From positions 1 to 5,385 of the forward strand of contig JACQEA010000094.1 of the NCBI GenBank assembly GCA_016200825.1: a stretch of DNA of 5,385 bases. The letters are read 5' to 3'. Below are positions 1 to 4,449 of this stretch, in pieces; position 1 is the first letter of the stretch, and the number at the start of each line of letters is the position of its first letter. Below the pieces are notes generated by a model. That model was not told the origin of the DNA, ran no database searches, and saw nothing but the letters and a program-made list of their open reading frames with translations. The position numbers and the translations under genes are program-made. This stretch comes from Chloroflexota bacterium. Its GTDB lineage: Bacteria > Chloroflexota > Anaerolineae > UBA4142.

Positions 1-1664
1 GTCATTCGATCCGCGTACATAATCACTTGCCCGTTCACGTGCCGCGCCGCGCGCCCAATCGTTTGAATCAGCGATGTTTCACTCCGCAAAAATCCTTCTT
101 TGTCCGCGTCGAGAATCGCGACGAACGAAACTTCCGGCAGGTCTAATCCTTCGCGCAACAAATTAATGCCGACGATCACATCGTACACGCCGAGCCGTAG
201 ATCGCGCAAAATTTCCACGCGTTCGAGCGTTTGCACTTCGGAATGCAAGTAATGCACTTTGATTCCAACATCGTGCAAATAATCCGCCAAATCTTCCGCC
301 ATTCGTTTCGTCAGCGTCGTCACGAGCACGCGCTCGCCGCGCGCCACGCGCGTTTTTATTTCCGCGATCAGATCGTCAATCTGCCCTTTGCTCGCGCGCA
401 CAATGACTTCGGGATCGATCAAACCGGTCGGGCGGATGATTTGTTCGGCAACTTGCGCGCTGATTTTTAATTCGTACGCCGCGGGCGTCGCGCTAACAAA
501 AATGCACTGCTGAATTTTTTTCTCGAACTCTTCAAATCGCAACGGACGATTATCCATCGCGCTTGGCAAACGAAAACCATAATCCACCAGCGTTTCTTTG
601 CGCGCGCGGTCGCCGTTATACATCCCGTTGATTTGCGGCACGGTCATATGCGATTCGTCAATGAACATCAGAAAATCGTCGGGAAAATAATCGAGCAGGG
701 TCCACGGCGGCGAGCCGGGCGCGCGTTGCGCGAGCGGGCGCGAATAATTCTCGATCCCACTGCAATAACCGACCTCGCGCAGCATTTCCAAATCGTACTT
801 GGTGCGTTGTTCGATGCGTTGTGCTTCCAACAATTTGCTTTGCGCGTTGAAGGTTTGGATTTGCGTTTGCAATTCGCGCTCGATGTCATCCAGCGCGGCG
901 GCAAGTTTATCTTGCGGCGTGATAAAATGTTTCGCGGGGTACACTTCAATCGCGTCGAGCGTCTGAATGATTTCGCCGGTCGTCGTATCCACTTCGCTGA
1001 TGCGATCAATCTCATCGCCGAAAAATTCGATGCGATACGCGTGCGTCCCGTACGCGGGCGCCACTTCGAGCGTGTCGCCGCGCACGCGAAATTTGCCGCG
1101 CGCGAGTTCGTAATCGTTCCGTTCGTAGTGAATTTCCACGAGATGACGAATCACCCGGTCGCGATTGCGCGGTTCGCCGCGTTTCAAATTGAGCGCGACG
1201 CGCCCGAATTCTTCCGGCGAGCCCAAGCCGTAAATGCACGACACCGACGCGACGATCACAACATCGCGCCGCGACAACAATGAACTCGTCGCGGCGAGTC
1301 GCAGGCGGTCAATTTCTTCATTGATGCTCGAATCTTTTTCGATGTAGAGATCGTGTTGCGGCACGTACGCTTCGGGCTGATAGTAATCGTAGTACGACAC
1401 AAAATATTCGACTGCGTTGTGCGGAAAAAATTCGCGGAATTCGGAATACAATTGCGCGGCGAGCGTTTTGTTGTGCGCGATCACGAGCGCGGGCTTTTGC
1501 ACTTGTTCGATGATCGCCGCCATCACAAACGTTTTGCCGGTCGCGGTTGCGCCGAGCAGAGTTTGAAATTTTTTATTATCGCGCACGCCATGCGCGAGCA
1601 GATCAATCGCGGCGGGCTGATCGCCGGTCGGTTGAAAGGGAGAGATAAGTTTGAAATCGGGCAT
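1..1664 (-). CDS. uvrB: UvrB, excinuclease ABC subunit B (3' end beyond window)
   Basis: UvrB is the cytoplasmic ATP-dependent subunit of the UvrABC nucleotide excision repair system. It is loaded on damaged DNA by UvrA, verifies the lesion with its beta-hairpin and then recruits UvrC. Reading the minus strand from the ATG at 1664 gives 554 codons without a stop; the family is usually about 660-700 residues, so roughly the last 100 or more, including the UvrC-binding UVR motif, are off the window. Visible motifs are Walker A GATATGKT (residues 38-45), the damage-sensing hairpin around YYDYYQPEAYVP (91-102), the DESH Walker B box (336-339), and helicase motif VI QTIGRAAR close to the window edge. 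The start is fixed by the typical N-terminus MPDFKLISPFQPTGDQP. Only a weak GGA precedes it, so there is no strong ribosome-binding site. No frameshift or internal stop was found. Position 41 of the P-loop is Ala, where Gly is common. Identification is very secure. Confidence 0.98.
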   Translation of the reverse strand, partial: MPDFKLISPFQPTGDQPAAIDLLAHGVRDNKKFQTLLGATATGKTFVMAAIIEQVQKPALVIAHNKTLAAQLYSEFREFFPHNAVEYFVSYYDYYQPEAYVPQHDLYIEKDSSINEEIDRLRLAATSSLLSRRDVVIVASVSCIYGLGSPEEFGRVALNLKRGEPRNRDRVIRHLVEIHYERNDYELARGKFRVRGDTLEVAPAYGTHAYRIEFFGDEIDRISEVDTTTGEIIQTLDAIEVYPAKHFITPQDKLAAALDDIERELQTQIQTFNAQSKLLEAQRIEQRTKYDLEMLREVGYCSGIENYSRPLAQRAPGSPPWTLLDYFPDDFLMFIDESHMTVPQINGMYNGDRARKETLVDYGFRLPSAMDNRPLRFEEFEKKIQQCIFVSATPAAYELKISAQVAEQIIRPTGLIDPEVIVRASKGQIDDLIAEIKTRVARGERVLVTTLTKRMAEDLADYLHDVGIKVHYLHSEVQTLERVEILRDLRLGVYDVIVGINLLREGLDLPEVSFVAILDADKEGFLRSETSLIQTIGRAARHVNGQVIMYADRM

Positions 1665-1712
1665 AGGTTCCAATCGTGCGACGGGAGGTTTTCTCAAAAT
1701 GTAGAACTCACC

Positions 1713-1804
1713 GTCATGCTGAGCGGAGCGAAGCATCTTGTTGCTACAAAGAGCTAGGGGTTCTCTAAAGGAATAACAAGACCCTTCCATTCGCTCAAGG
1801 TGAC
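1713..1804. repeat. Degenerate palindromic repeat, GTCATGCTGAGCG type
   Basis: The left arm begins GTCATGCTGAGCGGAGCGAAG and the right arm, read on the opposite strand, begins GTCACCTTGAGCGAATGGAAG. About 22 of the first 30 arm positions pair. They include an inner perfect 7-bp TCTTGTT/AACAAGA stem, with an AGAG/CTCT pairing closer to the loop. The GTCATGCTGAGCGGAGCGAAGCATC arm is, from general experience, a very widespread dispersed repeat of bacterial genomes, often mis-annotated as coding. It carries no gene, so it is a miniature, non-autonomous element. It lies 48 bases upstream of the uvrB start codon and inside the predicted uvrB leader RNA. Confidence 0.75.
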
Positions 1805-1829
1805 AAAACGATTTTTACGATAGCTTCTC

Positions 1830-1855
1830 GAATTTATCGTGTTGAGAATTTATCG
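1830..1855 (-). promoter_or_regulatory. Tandem 10-bp repeat at the predicted uvrB start point (candidate operator)
   Basis: On the minus strand CGATAAATTC occurs twice (1846-1855 and 1830-1839), with a 6-bp gap giving a 16-bp period. The first copy begins where transcription from the promoter at 1862-1890 is expected to start. Direct repeats at a start point are a common arrangement for repressor binding, and uvrB is under damage control in many bacteria. No LexA or other known box is recognised here, so the regulatory role is inference only. Confidence 0.35.
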
Positions 1856-1861
1856 CCCAAG

Positions 1862-1890
1862 ATTATATCACCGAGACGCGGATTCTTCAA
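1862..1890 (-). promoter_or_regulatory. Predicted sigma70-type promoter of uvrB
   Basis: On the minus strand a perfect TATAAT (1867 to 1862) is preceded by TGA, an extended -10 signature. A TTGAAG -35 box (1890 to 1885, four of six consensus bases) lies exactly 17 bp upstream. Transcription should start near 1855, giving uvrB a leader of about 190 bases that contains the palindromic repeat at 1713-1804. No better promoter was seen closer to the gene. Confidence 0.65.
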
Positions 1891-1907
1891 CGCGTTGATC
1901 CGCTCGA

Positions 1908-1986
1908 CGTCATTGCGAGCGAAGCGAAGCAATCTCCTTGTAACTTGGGGATTGCTTCGTCGCAAAAAATGCTCCTCGCAATGACG
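1908..1986. repeat. Palindromic repeat, GTCATTGCGAG type
   Basis: The ends are perfect 12-bp inverted repeats, CGTCATTGCGAG and CTCGCAATGACG. A second perfect inner stem GAAGCAATC/GATTGCTTC is separated from the outer one by 6 bases on the left arm (CGAAGC) and 16 bases on the right. This is the familiar dispersed GTCATTGCGAGCGAAGCGAAGCAATC element of many bacterial genomes, here one asymmetric copy. It carries no gene. It lies between the lipoprotein terminator and the uvrB promoter, ending 17 bp short of the -35 box. No clear target-site duplication is visible. Confidence 0.85.
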
Positions 1987-2043
1987 CGTTGGGTGTTACG
2001 CGGTTTGTCAATAGACTTTGCACAAGCCGTGTTGTCGGCGCAG

Positions 2044-2076
2044 AAAAAAACTCGCCCGCGTGTTTGCGCGGGCGAG
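2044..2076 (-). terminator. Intrinsic terminator of the propeller lipoprotein gene
   Basis: Read on the minus strand, a perfect 10-bp stem CTCGCCCGCG/CGCGGGCGAG with a 6-base loop is followed immediately by seven T. It starts 24 bases after the TAA stop at 2101-2103. The GC-rich stem and U-tract are textbook. The plus-strand side lacks a T run, so it should act only on transcripts reading towards uvrB, insulating uvrB from the upstream genes. Confidence 0.93.
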
Positions 2077-2100
2077 CGAACGTTTCGATGCGGGCGAATT

Positions 2101-3165
2101 TTATTTGGACAATGAAAGTTTTTCATCCTCCCACGCCACGGGCGAGACGTCGCCCAAAATTTTGCGTAAGCCGGTTCCGTCCGCGTTCATGACCAACAGA
2201 TCCCAACTTCCCAAGACCGGGGAGCGCAAGAAAATTGTATTGCCTTCCAGCGACCACACGCCGTCCACATGCAGGACGGGACCTTTCGTGAGTTGCGTTT
2301 TGCCACTGCCATCCACGTTGACGACAAACAAATGTTTGATGCCATCCACATCGCGTTGATACAAAATCTTTTTTCCGTCACGCGACCAACTTGGCACTGC
2401 GCCCACATCATCGGTCACGCGTACCGGAGTTCCGCCGGTCGCTTTGATACGAAAGATTCCACACGTTGAGCCTTGACACGTGTCATACGCGATTTCAGTA
2501 TCATCCGCCGACCACGTGGGATGATCGCCGATTGTTAGCGTTTTGAGATTTGTGCCATCCGGCAAAATTGTTTTTACAAATGAATTTCCGATTTGCAGTA
2601 GAGGGCGCAACAATTTCGGAACCGGAATTGTGGGAATGGGAGTCGCGCCGGGCAAGAGTGGAAAAAAGAAAAACCTTTTCGGCGCCGCCGCGCCCCCTGG
2701 TGTTGTGCGCTCAACAAATGCAATCGTTTTGCCGTCGTGCGACCATTCCGGAACACTTGCGCCAGTGCCCGAGACCAATTTTTTGTTGACTGCCCCATCC
2801 AAGCTCGCGATGTAGATTCCATCTTGAGCGTGTTCGTAAACAAATTGCGTTCCGTCCGGCGCGAACGATGGCGATAATCCGCGATCAATTAATTTTTTCG
2901 CGCCGCCGCCATCGGCGGTCGAAGTCCAAATGTGCGCTTTTTCCGGTTGATCGCATTTCCCATCGCATTGACTGTAAACTACTTTATTCGTTTTCGTCGC
3001 GACCGGCGCGGTTGTATTCGTTGGCGCAGCCGGAGGAACTTGAGTTTGATTTTGCGCGGGTTGCGCGGGTTGCGCGGACACTGCCGTTGGCGCCGGTGCA
3101 GATTGGCACGCACTCGTCAGCGCGACGGCAACCGCGCATGCGAACAATAAATAAAGGTGTTTCAT
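2101..3165 (-). CDS. Lipoprotein with six-bladed TolB/PD40-like beta-propeller
   Basis: This 354-residue protein is predicted to be exported and lipid-anchored on the outer face of the membrane. Residues 1-19 form a signal peptide ending in a lipobox (LTSAC, lipidated Cys20). Residues 21-60 are a Pro/Ala/Gln/Thr tether. Residues 61-354 hold six blades of the WD40-like/PD40 type. Their A-strand signatures are SPSFAPDG (98-105), VPEWSHDG (138-145), HPTWSADD (215-222), VPSWSRDG (257-264), VWSLEGN (303-309) and SPVAWEDE (341-348); the last closes the ring with the first blade. Oddities are a hydrophobic, Pro-rich insertion (about 154-195) in blade 3 and two short-range cysteine pairs (67/71 and 230/235). 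The start at 3165 is chosen over an in-frame ATG at 3243 because the signal peptide begins here and a tandem AGGAG site precedes it. The fold is secure. The ligand or partner is unknown, since such propellers serve in protein-protein binding, sugar binding or as enzyme accessory domains. Confidence 0.9.
   Translation of the reverse strand: MKHLYLLFACAVAVALTSACQSAPAPTAVSAQPAQPAQNQTQVPPAAPTNTTAPVATKTNKVVYSQCDGKCDQPEKAHIWTSTADGGGAKKLIDRGLSPSFAPDGTQFVYEHAQDGIYIASLDGAVNKKLVSGTGASVPEWSHDGKTIAFVERTTPGGAAAPKRFFFFPLLPGATPIPTIPVPKLLRPLLQIGNSFVKTILPDGTNLKTLTIGDHPTWSADDTEIAYDTCQGSTCGIFRIKATGGTPVRVTDDVGAVPSWSRDGKKILYQRDVDGIKHLFVVNVDGSGKTQLTKGPVLHVDGVWSLEGNTIFLRSPVLGSWDLLVMNADGTGLRKILGDVSPVAWEDEKLSLSK
3052..3078. 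repeat. Three tandem 9-bp units inside the lipoprotein tether
   Basis: TTGCGCGGG occurs three times in a row, the last copy ending in A. On the coding (minus) strand this gives the repeated tripeptide pattern in SAQPAQPAQN, residues 30-39 of the lipoprotein. Being a multiple of three, copy-number change would lengthen or shorten the tether without breaking the frame. Confidence 0.8.
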
Positions 3166-3180
3166 TTTTCTCCTCTCCTC
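3166..3180 (-). promoter_or_regulatory. Tandem Shine-Dalgarno of the propeller lipoprotein
   Basis: The minus strand reads GAGGAGAGGAGAAAA directly before the ATG at 3165. It contains two AGGAG cores, 4 and 9 bases from the start codon. This decides the start in favour of the signal-peptide methionine and contrasts with the neighbouring genes, which have no such site. Confidence 0.85.
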
Positions 3181-3263
3181 GAATATTTTCGTGTTCGACC
3201 TAATCGGATTTTTCATCGTGGGCGAATCGCCTCCCATAATCATTTGATTCTCAAACGGCGCGA

Positions 3264-3458
3264 TTAGCGCCGCGCCGCGATGGTGGGTGTGGCGACAAGT
3301 TGTTCAATGCCCGGAAATAAACCGGAGGTCAATACAAAGATGATGATCGCAATCGAAAGGATCGCGATCGCGAGACCGCCCGCAATGAATCGAACCAGCA
3401 TTGAAATGTCAAACGGTTCGCGCGGCAAGTTAGAGGATCGAGTGGGGGTGTTGCGCAT
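3264..3458 (-). CDS. Small single-pass membrane protein, function unknown
   Basis: I do not recognise this 64-residue protein. Residues 1-19 are polar with Arg at 2, 7 and 13. Residues about 20-44 form one strongly hydrophobic helix (LVRFIAGGLAIAILSIAIII then FVL), and residues 45-64 form a short tail ending in two Arg. The positive N-terminus suggests an N-in, C-out orientation. The ATG at 3458 is preferred over an upstream TTG at 3479 because the predicted -10 box (3468-3473) lies between them, so the TTG would not be transcribed. From that promoter the mRNA would start only about 0-3 bases before the ATG, making it leaderless. The gene reads towards the propeller lipoprotein with a 98-bp gap and no good promoter in between, so the two may be co-transcribed. 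It is short enough that coding status needs care, but the promoter and hydrophobic profile support it. Confidence 0.6.
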   Translation of the reverse strand: MRNTPTRSSNLPREPFDISMLVRFIAGGLAIAILSIAIIIFVLTSGLFPGIEQLVATPTIAARR

Positions 3459-3467
3459 CTGGAAATG

Positions 3468-3496
3468 ATTATAGGTCAATTCAATTTAGAAATCAA
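3468..3496 (-). promoter_or_regulatory. Predicted promoter of the small membrane protein (and perhaps the lipoprotein)
   Basis: On the minus strand TTGATT (3496 to 3491) and a perfect TATAAT (3473 to 3468) are separated by 17 bp. The start codon at 3458 follows the -10 box by nine bases, so the expected start point is at or up to about three bases before the ATG. The -35 box lies 8 bp from the -35 box of the divergent promoter. Confidence 0.7.
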
Positions 3497-3504
3497 TAAT
3501 ACTT

Positions 3505-3533
3505 TTGACTTTATCATTTACCCCTGTTATAGT
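3505..3533 (+). promoter_or_regulatory. Predicted promoter of the tandem exported-protein genes, leaderless type
   Basis: TTGACT (3505-3510) and TATAGT (3528-3533) are separated by 17 bp, and TGT before the -10 box gives an extended -10 element. Seven bases after the -10 box comes the ATG at 3541, so transcription should begin at the start codon or one base before it. The in-frame TTG at 3505 is therefore the -35 box and not a start codon. Confidence 0.75.
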
Positions 3534-3540
3534 CGCGGGG

Positions 3541-4449
3541 ATGCGCGTTGCGTTATTTTTAATTACCGCGAGCCCATTTATTTTTTTCGCGCTGTTTCAC
3601 ACCGAACGTGCGCGCGCCCAATCCGGCAATCTGCTGCAAGATTCTACGTTTGATGCATTTTACAATCAGGGCGACGGCAGTTCCGGCGCGTGGAAACCAT
3701 TCAAGCTCACAAATCCGGGTCCCACCATTTGGAAACATTTGACCGAAGGTTGGCCCAAAGGTCCCTCGGTGTGGATTTACGGCGACGCGAATCAATTCGA
3801 CGGCGGCGTTTTTCAAACGGTTAGCGTGTCGGCAGGCAAAGGTTATCATTTTGAAATCGCGTGGGCGGTGGTGCGCTATGCCGGCGCAAATGTATGTTGC
3901 GATAGCAAACTCGTTCGCCAAGTTGGAATTGATCCGTACGGCGCGACTGAGCCGCGCGCGCCAAATATTATTTGGTCGGACGAATATCGCGGGTCGGGAA
4001 AATTTGCGCCGGAGTTGGCGGTGGACGCGCACGCGCGCGCAAATCAGATCACGGTCTATTTGCGCGCGCGCAACGAATATCCCGATTCGCGCGCCGAAGT
4101 TTTTTTTGACACCGCCACGTTAGAAGAAAATGGCGCGCCGCCCATCGCGATTGCGCCGCCGACTGCAACCCAAACATCGAGCGCGATCACGCGCGCCAGC
4201 GCGACCATTCCGCGCCCACGCGTCGCGAACGCGGCAACGCTCACGCCAACCGCATCCCGCGCGATCACTGAAACGCGCACCCCAACCGAAACGCGCGCGC
4301 CGCGCGCAACTTCAAGCGCGCCGGTGGAAGAATCAAATGGATCGTTTGCAAATCTCGCGCTGCCATTTGCAGTGGGAGGATGTTTATTGATTGGAATACT
4401 CGCGCTCGCAGGCGTTGGTTTTTTTCTCTTGGCAAAGCAAAACGCATGA
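3541..4449 (+). CDS. Exported, membrane-anchored protein with carbohydrate-binding-like beta-sandwich domain
   Basis: This 302-residue protein has four parts. Residues 1-27 are a signal peptide, with a hydrophobic stretch (3-19) and a probable cleavage site after ARA at 25-27. Residues about 30-197 form a beta-rich domain that opens with NLLQDSTFDAF and GAW, resembling galactose-binding-like/CBM4_9 modules (NLIxNGxFE...GW). It continues with DGGVFQTVSV (87-96) and ends with VFFDTATLEE (187-196). Within it are RQVGIDP (126-132) and NIIWSDEY (142-149). Residues about 199-265 are a Thr/Ala/Pro/Arg stalk, and residues about 270-297 are a C-terminal transmembrane helix, placing the domain outside the cell. 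The downstream gene is a paralogue overlapping by ATGA. The start follows from the signal peptide and promoter; there is no usable Shine-Dalgarno. No catalytic motif is visible. The binding role is inferred from fold-like features only. CysCys at 119-120 is unusual. Confidence 0.85.
   Translation: MRVALFLITASPFIFFALFHTERARAQSGNLLQDSTFDAFYNQGDGSSGAWKPFKLTNPGPTIWKHLTEGWPKGPSVWIYGDANQFDGGVFQTVSVSAGKGYHFEIAWAVVRYAGANVCCDSKLVRQVGIDPYGATEPRAPNIIWSDEYRGSGKFAPELAVDAHARANQITVYLRARNEYPDSRAEVFFDTATLEENGAPPIAIAPPTATQTSSAITRASATIPRPRVANAATLTPTASRAITETRTPTETRAPRATSSAPVEESNGSFANLALPFAVGGCLLIGILALAGVGFFLLAKQNA

Larger units (their letters stand above)
1665..2100. other. Intergenic region between the propeller lipoprotein gene and uvrB
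   Basis: This gap of 436 bases holds no convincing gene. Short open frames that enter it pick up peptide tails such as VMLSGAKHLV (plus strand) and DCFASLAMT (minus strand), which are simply translations of the palindromic repeats. What it does hold, reading in the direction of uvrB transcription, is an intrinsic terminator, a palindromic repeat, a promoter, a tandem 10-bp repeat at the predicted transcription start and a second palindromic repeat in the predicted leader. Each is listed separately. Confidence 0.8.

Noticed and set aside
633..1283. Long plus-strand open frame opposite uvrB
   Set aside because: It is antisense to clearly conserved uvrB codons, has no recognisable domain and an Arg/Phe/His-rich composition typical of a shadow frame.
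1353..1757. Plus-strand open frame ending in VMLSGAKHLVATKS
   Set aside because: Most of it is antisense to uvrB, and its tail is the translation of the palindromic repeat at 1713-1804.
1890..1991. ACGCGTTG direct repeat on either side of the palindromic repeat
   Set aside because: The copies (1890-1897 and 1984-1991) do not abut the element ends symmetrically, and one overlaps the right terminal repeat, so they are not a target-site duplication.
1887..2126. Minus-strand open frame containing DCFASLAMT
   Set aside because: It reads through the lipoprotein terminator and the repeat at 1908-1986; such peptide tails are well-known artefacts of this repeat.
3221..3231. GGCGAATCGCC palindrome upstream of the lipoprotein gene
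   Set aside because: It has 5-bp arms with no promoter nearby; expected by chance in this sequence.
3166..3243. N-terminal extension of the propeller lipoprotein to an ATG at 3243
   Set aside because: It would bury the lipoprotein signal peptide behind 26 polar residues and ignore the tandem AGGAG site before 3165.
3256..3272. CGGCGC-GATTA-GCGCCG hairpin over the stop codon of the small membrane protein
   Set aside because: The stem is only 6 bp and is followed on the minus strand by just three T, too weak to call a terminator in such GC-rich sequence.
3505..3540. TTG start at 3505 for the first CBM-like gene
   Set aside because: The TTG is part of the -35 box and lies upstream of the predicted start of transcription; the signal peptide begins at 3541.
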